64,000 nucleotides of DNA from Artemia franciscana. Its lineage: Eukaryota > Arthropoda > Branchiopoda > Anostraca > Artemiidae. This document shows positions 34,972-48,230 of this stretch, piece after piece; the first letter of the stretch is position 1, and every line of letters starts with the position of its first letter. The notes beneath the pieces are model-generated. The model was not told the DNA's origin. It saw nothing but the letters and a program-made list of their open reading frames with translations, and made no database searches. The DNA is taken from contig NC_088880.1 of NCBI RefSeq assembly GCF_032884065.1, positions 31,833,298-31,897,297 of the forward strand. Direction: 5' to 3'. A program made the translations under genes and the position numbers.

Positions 34972-35325
34972 AAAAAAACAAGTTTGTTCAACTGAAAGTA
35001 AAGAGCAATATTGAAACTTAAAACGAACAGAAACTATTGCGCATATGAGGGGTTGTTACTTCTCAATACCTCGCTCTTTACGCTAAATTTTCTTAGTACT
35101 TTTAAGAAAAGCTTTTTATCGTTCTAATTAAACAAACAGTGCTTCGAGAGTCGTTCTTAAAGAATTGGGACAGAATTCAAACTTTAGCGTAAATAGAAAG
35201 GTGTTGAGGAGGAGCAACAACCCTCATATACGTAATGATTTCTGTTCGTTTTAAGTTTTAATGTTGCTCCTTACTTTAAGTTGAAAAAAATCGTTTTTTA
35301 TTTAATTTCTGATTGTTTATAAGTT
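34972..35325. mobile_element. Family A foldback, solo left part
   Basis: A pair of inverted arms (about 34975-35095 and 35185-35320) starting at 'ACAAGTTTGTTCAACTGAAA' and built on the CTTTAGCGTAAA core. The conserved right part and terminal hairpin of family A are missing. Confidence 0.75.
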
Positions 35326-35434
35326 TTACCAGGAAATCTGGCTACACCTCCATGGATAAATCCCCCAGGCAATTAAATACTGGTGAAAATTTACCCTGCA
35401 TAATTACGCCTAACATCTCCACGCGCAAAATTGA

Positions 35435-38400
35435 GTCGGCAATGAGAAAGTTCAAGTTCAAGTTCTACTTATTTTAATAAAATAACAATAACAAAAACAA
35501 TATCCCAAAGGGCTCAATAGCCCGTTATTTGAGAAACGGCATACAATAAACAAAGAATCATAAAACTTGTCATAAACATACTAACCAACATCTAAATATA
35601 AATATGTAAGGAAAAGAAATCAACTCACCGGCAGTCCCCACGAAACAGCGACCCTCACATCACCCGACATTAAAATACAAATTAAAATTCTCGCGTCATC
35701 GAGGATACAACGCCAACAAAACAACAACCCAAAAAGGAAAATAAAATAATAAATAAACCATAAGAAACATTTAATAAGAAGCCTTCAATAAGAAACTTTT
35801 CATCTGTCTCTTAAAGGAGCCAAGTGTTCGTGACTGCCGGATCTCAGCGGGAACCAAGTTCCAGGCACGCCCCACAGTCACAGCCAGGCCGAAGTCTGAA
35901 CGAATGGAGGGACTAGCTGGAATCATCACATCCTCCCGGTTACGAACTACATACAAATTTACTTCCCCTACTAGTTTAAGAAGTCCCGAAAAACAACATT
36001 GGAGATCTCCCTGGAAGTATTGATATGCCAACGAAGATAGAGATAAAACACAAATATCTTTAATTTTGAGGAGGTCAAGAGGAGTGTGTGTTGCCGACTG
36101 GAGAATTCTTGCCGCTTTCTCATAAAGATTGTGAATAGGAGCAAGTACCGAGGGAAATGTGGACATCCCTACAGACGAACAGTAACATATATAAGGGTAA
36201 ATCAGAGAAAAGTATAAAAGACGGAGGCTAGGGAAAGGAAATAAACGCTTTAATTTTCGGATGATCCCAAGTCCACGGGAAATTTTCACTCTTATCATTT
36301 GAACATGCCACTTTAATGATAAATTTTCATCCAAAAGAACTCCCAGGAATCGTACATATCGATCCGGGGGACGACTTATGGGGCCTCTTGGTGTATGAAG
36401 CTCAGTAATTGTGGGGCAGCTCACACCTTTACGAGAAAAAATAAGAAGGCAGGACTTTTTTACATTTAAAGTTAGTTGATTTATGTCAAACCAAAAGAGT
36501 ATTTTCTCAGTCATTGCTTGAAGCTTTAGAGTAAGGGATGATTCATCCGGAGCTGCAGCACCTAAAGTAGTGTCATCTGCAAATGCTATTAATTCTTCTT
36601 GACTATCAGGTGTGAACACCAACGTACTCTGTGAGTAAGATTTGTGACACAATCCACAGCAAACATTGTTAATTGGATTGTTAAAAAGTCGGTAGAGATC
36701 GTTCACATAGATAAAGAAGAGGGTTGGCCCAAGAATAGAACCTTGGGGTACTCCGTACTCAATTGGAACTTTTTCGTCTGTAACTTCCGTGGCGATATAT
36801 CTGTCAGTTAGTTATGACGAGAACCAAGACAATGCTTCCCCACGGACACAAATATGACAAAGTTTACCAATGAGAATCTTATGTGTTAGGCTGTCAAAAG
36901 CTTTCTTTACATCAAGAAAAGTGGCTGCAGGAATAAGATTGGAATCTAAGGATCGTCGTATAAACTGAAGAAGTCTATTACATGCATGTTCTGTAGAATA
37001 CTTTGCACGAAACCCAAACTGATGCTGATGGAAAAAAAAATTTAGCTTCAAGAAATCTCACCAGACGTTTGAGCATTGCCCTTTCAAATATCTTAGAGAA
37101 CACTGACAGAAGAGAGATCGGCCTGTAGTTCCAAGGATCCTTTCGGTCACCTCCTTTAAAGAGAGCTATAAAACGTGCAAGTTTAAGACGTTGGGGAAAT
37201 ACTCCTAGTTGAAATGACCTATTAATCAAATGGTAAATTGGGGTGATAATCGATGGAAGAATATGTTTAATTACTTTAGCAGAAATTTGGTCGAAACCTG
37301 CTGAAGAGTTCTTTAAAGACAGAACAATATTTCTAATTTCCTACACCGTAACCTCCCCAAGAGCCATTGATTTCAAGCATGAGGGACCTAAGAACTGCTT
37401 CCAAGACTGTGACACAGAGGAATAAGAAACGCTATTAGCAGTTTTTTTCCCTATCTCCGCGAAGAACTTATTCATATGATGTCGAATTTGGCCTTTTTCT
37501 GTTACAAGTTGATCATCTACAATGAGAGACTTAGGGAGACCTTCTGGTTTCATGGATGGCCGATTAACTTCCTTATCACGTCCCACATCTTTTTTATATT
37601 TTTACCGCAATCAGCAAATCTTTTTGTAAAATATACTGTTTTAGCTCTGCGAATAATTGATTTCAGAAAATTACGGTACAACTTAAATGCTTCTAACTTG
37701 GCCTTATTTGGTCTTTTTTTGTACTCCTTCCAAAGGTTCTGCTTTTTTTTTTATTGACTTTAGGACTCCAGATGTTAACCATGGAGCTACAGGTGTTGAT
37801 CTTTTTGATCGAGGATAATTTAAAGGAGCTTTTAGACAATAAGACGTGAATTTTTCCTTAACAGTGTCATAAAACCGGCAAAATATGTCGTTATAATTAC
37901 CTAAACTAATATTTTCTGGTAAAGAAAAGTCCCCTTTATATGCACCAAGATCTTCTTTCAATCTATCCAGTTCCACTGGTGAGCAAAAAAATCTCGGTTT
38001 ATCCTGGGGGACTAATCTTTGTGGATTTTGGAGGACTTGAAACAGGGCTGAAACTGCCAAATGGTCAGAAATGTCAGAAAGCAGTACTTCATTCTTAATG
38101 GAGTGCAGCGATGAAAAAATATTGTCAATTAATGTTGCTGACTGGTTTTAAATCCTAGTCGGTATGTTTATACAAGGAGCCAATCCGTAAAAAATTAGTA
38201 AAGACAAGCGATTAGAAGCCTGCCTAGATGACGATTTCGTAAGGTCTAGGTTAAAATCACCCCTCAATATAACTTCATATTTTTCAGCAAAAAAACTTTC
38301 CTAAGAACGTCATCTAATGTTTCAAGAAATTCAGTCACAGATCCGCTTGAAGAACGATATACTTCGCCAATTATTACCCTTTCCTTAGCATTAATTGGGA

Positions 38401-38455
38401 TTTCAATAAAAAGTGACTCAAATACTTTTTCAAATACTTTTACTCAAATACTCCC
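35435..38455 (-). mobile_element. LINE, Jockey/CR1-type, endonuclease and RT parts
   Basis: Read on the minus strand. The end of an AP-type endonuclease comes first ('RGDFNLDL', then 'DISDHLAVSALFQ' near 38.1 kb), followed by a linker. The reverse transcriptase motifs are WNYRPISLLSVFSKIFERAM, HQFGFRAKYSTEHA, AATFLDVKKAFDSLTHKIL, YGVPQGSILGPTLFFIYVND, LIAFADDTTLGAAAP (catalytic ADD) and RFLGVLLDENLSLKWHV, then a long thumb region ending KSFLLKASY-stop at 35771. The 311-codon C-terminal piece is open, while a few frame breaks separate the earlier parts. The 3' end has an (AACTTG)n tail at about 35445-35465. The 5' end is lost near a family A fragment at 38.48 kb. The thumb resembles that of the LINE at 23.4 kb (LGIIRKLKRLFP), so the two share a clade. 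Confidence 0.9.
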
Positions 38456-38479
38456 CCCGAAAAGTATAGCCATACCTAA

Positions 38480-38971
38480 CAATAAAAAATCCTATAAGTA
38501 AACAACGGGCAAATTTTTTAACTTAGACCTTTCCTCAAGGGCTATGGGGAGTCATGATATCTCCAGAGACATAGTTTTTGGTCTTTCAACTATGCTGAAC
38601 AAAATGGATATCTCTAATTTTTATCAGACATTTTGATAAAAAAAAGACGTGGGAGGGGGCCTAGTTGCTTTCTAATTTTTTTCGCATCCGTGGTCTTTCA
38701 TCTGGCAAAAAATACAAATTTCCACATTTGTTTAGATAGGAGCTTGAAACCTCTACACTAGGGTTCTCTGATACGCTGAAGCTGATTTTTTTAGGCTCGT
38801 AATCTTTGATGGGCGAGACTAAACTTAATGAAATTTACATATTTAAAATCAGCATAAGAATTCAAATTATTTGATATATCTATTGTTATCAAAACTCCGT
38901 TTTTTAGAGTTTCGGTTACTATTGAGCTGGGTCGCTCCTTACTTACAGTTTGTTACCACGAACTGTTTGAC
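38480..38971 (+). mobile_element. Family A element, right half
   Basis: Starts within the conserved right part ('GACCTTTCCTCAAGGGCTAT') and runs to 'GGGTCGCTCCTTACTTACAG', the hairpin CAGTTTGTTACCACGAACTG (38946-38965, one base change in the stem) and TTTGA. It carries an internal deletion relative to copy 2. Confidence 0.75.
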
Positions 38972-39146
38972 GAAACCTGTACCTTTAACAACTTTAAAGT
39001 ATAGTTTAGTAATTATTTTTGTTCTTTAAGTTTAAGTCTGATGAATAATATTATACCAAGATTTGTCATTAGGATTTGCCTGAAAAGTAATAAGCCGAAC
39101 GTCACAACTAAGCAATTTTAAAACAAAAAACTTTTAGCACTCCTAC

Positions 39147-39842
39147 CTTTTATTTTTGGTAGGTCAATATCTTGTTTCTGTGCTTTTTCTACTCGCAAAT
39201 CTATTTCTGTGATTGTGTCCTCGCTATGTTCCTCAGCCTCTTTCATATCAGCAACTATTTTAAAATCAGAACCCAGAAGCTTATTAAGACTGTAGTTAAC
39301 ATCTCCCCTACAGTTCTTCAAATCGTCAGCTTCGTAAAAATATGTTTCATCCTCGAAGTTTGTCTGCACTGAAACGTTTTTATGCGTTCTTTCAGTTTCT
39401 ACAAAGACGTTTTCAGGTATATTCATAATTCCTGACTTACGACTGAAATTGAAATCCTGGACGGGGCTAGGAACAAAGTTGTCAACACTGGCTGAATATA
39501 AACAGGTATTCAAATCAGTTCCCCCATGCTGCTCTGTGTGTTGCAGCTTAGAAGGGGCTGAAATGGAAGTAAAAATAGGCGTTGTGGGAATATCTTTTAT
39601 TTGGTTTTCAGTCTTCAGTAGCAGCTCTTTCGCTTGGAATTGCTCATCTTCTTTAATACCAAGTGGCTGATTACAAACAGTAGTAGTGCCTTGAGAATTT
39701 AGCGCCAACAATTTTGACTGAGGAGTTTTTTCTGTAGATACCATGTTAAAGTTTGCCATAATTTTGTATTTTCTACGGGGTTTCTGGGGTGGCTTAATAG
39801 AATCTTCCAGAGAATCTTCAGCACCGTCAGCCTCCATGACAA
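39147..39842 (-). CDS. First coding exon of an unidentified acidic, phospho-site-rich protein
   Basis: A clean 230-codon open frame starts at an ATG (39837-39835) five bases downstream of an acceptor 'GATTTTTAG', so the exon carries a little 5' UTR. It ends in phase 1 at the donor AAAAG/GTAGGA. The start MEADGAEDSLEDS is acidic, followed by a basic patch (PPQKPRRKYKIMANF), a Ser/Thr/Gln-rich middle and an acidic, charged end (ADMKEAEEHSEDTITEIDLR, then VEKAQKQDIDLPKIK). There is no membrane segment and no catalytic motif; it is probably disordered with short motifs. I do not recognise the family. Length, start context, both splice signals and composition make this the best host-gene call in the window. 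Following exons would lie at lower coordinates, beyond the LINE and family A insertions, and were not found. Confidence 0.7.
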
Positions 39843-39849
39843 CTAAAAA

Positions 39850-42800
39850 TCAATAACTGAAAAATTAAAATAATTAAAATATTCCGAAACAAAAAAAGAA
39901 ACCTAAGTTGGGTTCTAGGTGTTGAAAGATTACTTGTCTTATAAATGAAACAACTATCCTTACTTTCTCCAGCAAACACAACCCATTTACACTACTCTTG
40001 TAGAGATATGAACACGCTCATCTTTTCTTTAAACTTTGGATGTTTTTACAGGTCATCCGTATCCCCAATACTTCCTCAAATAATTCACCTGTTTTTTATT
40101 TGTTTTTGTTTTTTTAATTTGCTCTCCTTCCCAAAAAAACAAAAAATATCCTGCACGCGTGTCTGCTTTGAGATATTAATATCCGTACGTGATTAAAAAG
40201 TTGACTGCTAACCCTTTATCATTCTTCTAAAGGAAAAATTAATTAATAATTGCTAATTTCGCTAATAAATTACTGATAAATTGCTGTTTTTAAGTTTCAA
40301 ACTGAGTTCTTGACGGTCTACTATCCATTTTTTTTTTTTTTTTTTTTTGGCAGCTTATTCACTCTTTTTATTTTTGGCGAAAACAAATTTAGAAATTACT
40401 GTAGAAATCTCGACATTTTAAAGTACTCGTGCCAATCCCCTCCTACACCACCCCCCCCATCGCACATGGTAATGCGGTGAATAATACCTTTTAAATTACC
40501 ATAGTATCTTTTTAAACGAAAAAGTCCAAATTGATAAAAAAAATATTTTGTCACAGATGCAACGTAAATCTTAGCAGACAATTGGTCGAAGAAACCAAAA
40601 GGAGGGCCCCTAATACCAAATTCTAAGCTTTAGTGAGCAAATTATGAGTTCTAGTTTCTTTTTTAAAGGCCTAATCCAACTTGCAGGCAACGGACTATCA
40701 TCTGGGTCCCTAGACACCCTTGCAGCTCTAAGTAGCATTTCATCAAAATTTGGACACAGTTGGCTTGATGCTAGGCTTATTCCTCCTAGAAAATTCCCCT
40801 AAGAAAGACCAACCACCCCTCCTTGACAATAGCTTATGCACAATTAAACACTTTTTGCTTTCCCTTGTCTTAATTTTACACTTGTCTTAATTTCCCTTTG
40901 TCTAAAAAATTTTGCATCTGGGAGAATTTTTCAGGGGGAGGGAACAGTCATGAGAAATTTTCCGGGGGAAATATTCCACAGGATAATTCCCCAGGGAGAA
41001 TTATCCGTTGGGGAGAGGGACCCCGGCTGGTTTAAACATAATGATTGAACACACCCAAAATATGCATCTGGAAATGAAATAATCAGTTCAGCCCCAGAGC
41101 CAAGAGCCCGAAAGTAAAAAAAAATCTATTTAACCAAGAGGCTATCTTTATTACGTCTCAGCAGAAAGGTGGGTCGTTGCGCCTTTCGGAAATCGCGATC
41201 GCAGAATAATTTCGCTGCAGAAGATTGAAGGCACCAAACGCCCTTTTACTGCATAAGCATAGAATTTTCCCTCTTTTCGATGTTGTCATCATCCGAGAAG
41301 AACATACAACATATGATTGGAAGAGCGATGCTCCCTTCCCCCCACATTTGCTGCTAAACTGGGAATTTTATAGTATCTCATTGAAATGAAGATAATATAA
41401 AACAAAGATTCTGAACTATATATTTGCAGAGCCTAAGTCACTTCTTCGTCAAACTTCATAACTATGGGTCTCGTGTATCTCCAAAATATTTGGAACTACA
41501 CAGCTACAGGGTCCTCAGTTCTGAGCCCCTTGTCCTTTCAATATTCGGAAACACCCATATTGCAATTAAAATTTCAAATTTTAGTCACATGAATTCCTAT
41601 AGCCACATGGGCTCCAAATTATGTATACGTCACATTTTAAAGTAGCGACTTTATTAATAAGTTTAGTGGGACGGCTGGCATATTATTTGATAAAAAAAAT
41701 GATTTTGAACAGTTTCTCTTTTTTATTACGTAATCTATTTATATTAAATAACAGGAGAAAAAACACTGCTTAAAATCGTCAAACTTCACATCAGGTGACT
41801 TAGAGCTGCTATTTAAGATCATTGAATCAATGTTAAAAGGTAAGCTAATTAGTTATTTAGTCCCCTAGGGCAAGGTCTCATATCAATTTTTTGAGTGTGA
41901 ATTTTCTTTTAAAATGTACCAATGGTTTAGAATTTAATTAAAGGCTAACTTAGACTGAGAAGTTTATATTTAGGCAAAAAAACTTACAAAGTGGTACAGT
42001 GACATACATCATGCCTTTAAACCAAGCTTCCATGGTAGTGGCCACCACTTGAGTGGTTATCTGAAGCAAACAACTGCATGACAACACTCACAGAGGCCAT
42101 TTTCCATTATCTCAACTGGACCTTCCAGCCCCCAAACATTTTTCAGGGGCAGGGGGGACAATCCTCCCAATATTTTTGGTCACTCGGTAAAAAAAAGTCG
42201 GTAGAACTGTGGCACTTTGTGCCACTATTCTTCCAACACCGCTAAAATTCTTTCTTAGGTTCAATAAAGACCACAAAAATACAGACATATGGTCTACAGA
42301 AATTTCGAACTCGGTCGATAAACGCAGCAGTTTTACCGAATCCTGCCGTGATTTTATAGATGATTCCACAATTGTCCATTTGGTTAAATAAGCAGCATTA
42401 AAATAGTGACATAATATGTACCAAAATCTGAATCTCCGTTGGTAAATACAGCAGTTTTACCGACTCGTGAAGTGATTTTACGTATGGTATTCAAAACGGA
42501 TATTATGCAAATTTTTGGCAAAACAGTCACTAAAATCTCTTCCTCTTCCCCAAAAAATTGGCTAGTAGCGAACCTGGCTATAGCACCCTCAGATTGTGAT
42601 TTCTGTCTCTGTCAAGCCCCCCCCCCCCTTTAGGCTAAAGTGTGATTTGTACTTTAATTAAAACTATACGAATAAATGCAAAAAATGTAGTTTGTAAAAC
42701 AAAAATTTGTATTGTTACTTTACGTTTACGGCCATGAAAGTACCTTAGCTTTTGTTACTATTTTCTTAATTTTAGATCCATTTCTTTCAAAAGCAGAGAA

Positions 42801-45330
42801 ACATTAACTAGGAAAAAAAACTTTTAGTTAAAGCAATCAAAATATTTTTTTAATACAGCACAAATGATATGTCATTTGTGAAATTTAATTTGGGCAGAAC
42901 ACAATGTTTATTCTTAAGAACTTCAAAACGATTCGACCGCACTGTTTATTGTAATTTATATTTGTTTTATATTTCCTTTCCCCCTCTAAAGCAATCCCTG
43001 TTTTTTAAACCTTGTATAACCTTGTTAGTGTTCGTTTTAAATAGACTCCTTAAATTTCAGGAAAAGTCTGTTTACCTAAATAAATATGGTTATAAGACAA
43101 CAAGCCTATTTTGAGATAACAACATCTAATGCACAACAAACACAGAGTAAAACTGGAGCTATGTTTTTACGAGGAAAATAGCAAAGAAGATAACGCCATT
43201 ACAATCTTGATAAAAAATCAATGTTTTACTTTCTTATCTATCAAATGTATAATTGTAACGATAAGAAACAACCACTGCTTCAAATTACCAATGACATTTA
43301 AACTTGGACATCCCCCCGCTCTTGGACCCATCTTAGATCTATTCAGACCTGAATACTGTGATTTTCTAATATTCTTTTTTGGTTGTTTCAATTTTATGAA
43401 ATATTTAGGGTAGGACAAGATTTTCGCCAGTGTTGCCAAACGAAACCGTAAAAATAAATAAGCAAACCCAATTAGTTAAATTTGGCCACGCTTTTCGCCT
43501 GTGATAACTCATACATTAATGATCTGTGGATTATCGAGGACAAAGGGTTATATTTTGGTGTTTGGTTATATTTTTAGTTGATTTTTCACCTCACGTTTCT
43601 TATGTTTAAATTCAGCACCCGCTACTATAAAAACTTCCCGTGGACGCCCATTACAAGCATAGCTTCTTGGGCCTATTAACTGATTTACTTTTGTAATAGT
43701 TTTCTTTTAGTATTAATAAATTGATTGATTGACGTCTTTTTTTTTTACTCAAATTGAATTTCAGATTTTTCTACATTTTTGAATTTTAAGAATATATATG
43801 GTTGTGTAAATATGTACTTAATCAATTCAAACAATTCTATTTCATTTTCACTATCCTTGGTACCTTAAGAATTAAACCCAGATTTACACAAAGAACTTTG
43901 CATCCGTACTTCTTTAGTGGGTAGCCTACTATATCCACAAAACCACAACGAAAATATTCGATATGTATCTTTATAGATATGTTTTTGTTATTTATATACA
44001 TTTTTTTAAGTTAGGAGAAAAGCTATAATTTGTATATTTCACAAGTTTATTTCTGTCTTTCTATTTCACAAGTTATTACTGTCTTTTTGCATCAAAAAGA
44101 CATGTACTCGAGGGACAGCCACTTTAGAATATCGTGCACTCCAGGTGATAGACCCACTGAAAATTTCACGCGGTATGGCATTAGGTTTGATCTCAGGTCG
44201 GTAATATGGGACCCAGAGTAATCAAGAACCGTCGTTGATCCAATTCATACGCACATGATTACAGATTCGTACTACAGATAACGAGTACAGCACTACTTAG
44301 GGATTGTTTCGGGTTTAGGCTCCCCATTTCTTCGCAACCTTGACGTACAATGCTGCAACGAACTGCAGGGTCAACACAAGGACCCTAGAAGTCAAAAAGC
44401 GTCGTTAAACCAATTCATACGTACATGAGTGCCATGAGCGGCGAGAAGTGTGATACCCATGGTATGGTATATGGTGCTGTTTCTCCTTTCATTAAGTCAA
44501 AACGGAGCCAATTACTAGACATTAAAAATAACCAACTCTGTTCTATTACTAACGTTCTGTTCTGTCAACTCTGTTGCTACTAATACTACTACCAACTCAC
44601 TGGGAGACCATGCCACCTTAGGTCAGAAAAGCTGAGCAGGCCCCTATATATAGAGCTCCACGCTTTACCTTGTCCCATGTAATTCTAATTTTCTTTCAAT
44701 ACATTCCTTTATCCTCTTCCTACGCCATTCAGGGGCTACCTACTCCATTCCTATTCCGTCATAATAATTGATTTCAGACGAAACACACAAAAAAATATGC
44801 TCTAGTGGTTATTTCCACTTTTAGTTTAACATCTAACCAAAAAACCAGCCGTCCAGTGATATAAAAGAAATGAGTATAGAACTTGAATCAAATCGAGCAC
44901 TAGTTAACTTATATAAAAGGACAAATTTCAAGACAATGCAAATTAATTTGAATGAATTACGTAGCGCAGAAACTCGCAATGAGTAAGAGTGGGGTTGCCA
45001 GCCCGACCATGTTCTCGTCAAGGTTAGTGCAGAAGATAAGATATATTCAACCAAAAAAGAAGTAAAATTACATTAATCACAAATAGTAATCAATGATTCC
45101 ATAATTCTTCATACATTTCGACAATACCTTCCTGTTACTGTGCCATGAAGGGAATAGCAAAAGGATATTATAGTACCGGAACAACCGAAAACGCAAAAAA
45201 AGAATATTTCTCTTTTTAAAAGAGGATTAAATTCAGATAGGCATTGAGTTTAAACTCACATAAAGCTGAAAATAATTTGAATAACATTAAAAGTTACATT
45301 CACATATATTCCAACTATTTAGGAGTAATC
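39850..45330. other. Long stretch without a recognised gene
   Basis: Mostly AT-rich sequence. A poly-T run lies at about 40329-40350, and G/C-rich direct repeats ('GGGAGAATTATCC', 'GGGGGAAATATTCC') at about 40915-41020. A possible LINE-type 3' tail ('TATTAATAAATTGATTGATT') lies near 43712. Open frames at about 42112-42369, 42869-43114 and 43129-43413 have no domain, start or splice support. A possible upstream non-coding exon of the gene at 39.8 kb could lie here but cannot be pinned. Confidence 0.35.
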
Positions 45331-45369
45331 AGCGTGAATCTTCATTCTGGAACCACAAATCAACTGAAC

Positions 45370-47012
45370 AAGAGCTAAGAGCTCATATGGCACTTGTGAC
45401 GAGGTCAGAAGAGCCAAGAGCTCATATGGTTTGAGCTCTGGCAAAATTCTAAGAATCAATAGATTGCTTTCAAAAGAAAATCAGAAGCTTAATACCGGTC
45501 GGCATTTAAAATAAGAGCTCTGAGTCACGAGGTCCTTCTAAATATCAAAACTCATTAAGATCCGATCACCCACTCGTAAGTTAAAAACACCTAAATTTTT
45601 CTAATTTTTCCTCTCCCTTCAGCCCCCCAGATGAAAAACGACTGTATCAAGTCAATTTATGCAGCTACCTGACACGCCTACCAATTTTCATCGTCCTAGC
45701 ACGTCCACAAGCACCAAACTCGCCAAAGCATTGAAACCCACCCCCTAACTCCCCCAAAGAGAGCGGATCCAGTCGGGTTACGTCTATCACGTATCTACGA
45801 CATTTATAAGCGTTTCCAAGATTTCCAGTTTTCCCCTCCAAATCCGACTGGATTCCCTCCAAACAGATCTGGTCAGGATTTGAAATAAGAGCTCTGAGAC
45901 ATGAGTTCCTTCTAAATATCAAATTTCATTAAGATCCAGTCACCCGCTCTTAAGTTAAAATACCTCAATTCTTCCAAATTAACAACCCCCAGCTCCCCTA
46001 AAGAGAACAAATCCTTTCCAATTATGTTAATCACATATCTTTAACTTGTCTTTATTCTTCCCATCAAGTTTCATCCCGATCTCTCCACTCTAAGCGTTTT
46101 CCAAGATATCCGGTTTCCACCTCCAACTCCCCCCAATGTCACCTGATCTGGTTTGGATTTGAAATAAGAGTTCTAAAGCACAAGATCCTTCTAAATATCA
46201 AATTTCATTTAGATCTGATCACCCGTTCGTAAGTTACAAATACCTCATTTTTTAAAAATTTTCCGGATTAATGCCCCCACCCCCCAACTCCACCAAAGAG
46301 AGCGGATCCAGTTATTTTAGTCACGTATCTTGGACTTGTGCTTATTCTTCCCAACAAGTTTCATCCTGATCTCTCGCTTTAAGCGTTTTCCCAGATTTGC
46401 GGTTCCCCCCTTCCCCCAATGACACTAGATCCATTCGGGATTTAAAATCAGATATCGAGTTCCTTCTAAATATAAAATTTCATAAGATATGATCACTCCT
46501 TCGTAAGTTAAAAATTCCTCATTTTTCAGAATTACCCCCTCCCCCTCCAACTACTCCAAAGAGAGCGGATCCGTTCCGGTTATGTCAATCACGTATCTAG
46601 GACTTGTGCTTATTTTTCCCACCAAGTTTCATCCCAATCCCTCCACTCTAAGCGTTTTCCAAGATTTGTTTCTCCAAGAACACCCCCAATGTCACCGGAT
46701 CTGGTCGAGATTTAAAATAAGAGCTCTGAGACACGATATCCTTCCAAACATCAAATTTTATCAAGATCCCATGACCCGTTCGTAAGTTAAAAATACAATC
46801 ATTTTTTTCCGAATTAACCGGTCCCTACTCCCCCCCCCCAGATGGTCAAATCGGGAAAACGACTATTTCTAATTTAATCTGGTCCAGTCCCTGATACACT
46901 TGCCAAATTTCATCGTCCTAGCTTACCTAGAAGTGCCTAAAGTAGCAAAACCGGGACAAACCAACAGAATTTACGATCGCTAATGTCACTTGGTTATTAT
47001 CAAGTGCCATAA
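45370..47012 (+). mobile_element. Family B element (non-autonomous, Helitron-like ends)
   Basis: The left end carries ATGGCACTTGTGACGAG (ATGGCACTTG at 45387-45396). The right end carries the exact reverse complement CAAGTGCCAT (47001-47010), which also forms the 3' arm of a terminal hairpin CACTTG-GTTATTAT-CAAGTG (46987-47006). Inside are about five diverged tandem units of 260-380 bp with the phrases 'AAATAAGAGCTCTGAG', 'CCTTCTAAATATCAAATTTC', 'GATCACCCGTTCGTAAGTTA' and 'CCAAAGAGAGCGGATCC'. There is no coding capacity. A second copy begins at 63.76 kb and runs off the window. Confidence 0.7.
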
Positions 47013-47287
47013 AAATCGTAAAGATATTCTTCAATTGTATATGAGATACTTTTCTTTCAGCCGTTTTCAGCACGCCAATCTTTACGACGCTGATGCACTG
47101 GCTTTTATCCTGTGTTTTTATTCTTTAAATATTGACTAAAACCTCAATCAAAATATTTGCCATTCCACTATGGACACGAAACAAAACATGGAGACACAGG
47201 GTCAAGAAACATAGGTCAGTACCGCCGGTAGGAACTGTAAAACCCAATGCTGGATTCTTAATCTTTTAGGTAAATTTACTTATTTAC

Positions 47288-47413
47288 ATGAATTAAATTT
47301 ATCTGCAGTACAAAAGACAATAATTGGATCAAATTCAACGAGTTATATGCCTCTTGTAGTTGATCAAGAGCAGTCTGCTCCTTGAAGTCGAAGCCACATG
47401 ACAGTCCTTCCAC
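47288..47413 (-). CDS. Candidate internal exon, 42 codons
   Basis: The minus strand shows a pyrimidine tract and acceptor ('CTTCTTTTTTTAG'), then 126 open nt in phase 0 at both ends, then a donor CAT/GTAAAT. The frame reads VEGLSCGFDFKEQTALDQLQ, then EAYNSLNLIQLLSFVLQINL and IH, an amphipathic to hydrophobic helix-like stretch. The family is unknown. The good splice signals and protein-like composition support it; the short length is the weakness. It lies between the family B element and the mariner scrap. Confidence 0.4.
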
Positions 47414-47419
47414 CTAAAA

Positions 47420-48060
47420 AAAGAAGTCAGGGTATTGGTTATCCCATTTCCCTTAACTAGCTGCTCTTTATTCAGTAGTAACTGAACTGCAAGCAGTTAC
47501 TAGGCCGTATTGCATCCGGCTAAATCTCTCCTAGTCAAAATTGACTTAACCTTTTTGGGATAGGACGCCTTAATACTGCTTTTTGCGCTCTTTTGACGTC
47601 TTATACATGTCGATATTCTAATCTCTTTGGGAAATAAATTCTAGCAAATATCAAGGGTCAATTACTTCAAATGCTCAAAGTTTAGTATGTGCCTCTTGCA
47701 AAGAAATCGTCATCGATATCTCATTAAGATGAGCCTATCATTGCTGCAGCATGGCTTTAACTAGCCGCTTAGAGGTGATTTATAATAAGTCACAAAGCTT
47801 AAGTCTAGTGATCTTTGACTCTAACTTTCTTTTTTTGGACTACTGTACGATTTAGATTTTTTTTTCGGTGTAGTTTTCAGTAAAATTGTAGTGTTGAATG
47901 TATAGTTCGTTTACTATTGTTTTTAATGTATATGGTAGTAAATGGTGATCTTATAGAAATAAGCGCTAGAGAAGGCACCTTAGTATCTATTATTTTTTTT
48001 TATTATATTTTTTTTTGTAAGCAATTGTAAATATGCTTAATGTTGCTCTTTTTAATCTTT
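47420..48060. other. No gene recognised
   Basis: Spacer with poly-T runs; no supported feature. Confidence 0.4.
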
Positions 48061-48066
48061 GTAATT

Positions 48067-48230
48067 ACAAGGGTGATTCAACTAGTAACGAGACAAACAG
48101 TTGTATCTCTGAAACAATTTACCTAATCAATACAAGACTTTGACTACTTCTCGACATAATCCCCAGCAATATCTATACACTTTTCCTATCGTTCTTCTAA
48201 CTTGCATATGCCTCTAGGTTGATCTCAGGT
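48067..48230 (-). mobile_element. Mariner transposase tail and terminal repeat
   Basis: The minus strand reads 'KCIDIAGDYVEK' then stops, the usual last residues of a mariner transposase. It runs into 'GTCTCGTTACTAGTTGAATC' and ACCCTTGTAAT, which is typical of a mariner 3' terminal inverted repeat. Only about 160 bp survive, and no catalytic D,D34D part is present. Confidence 0.65.
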
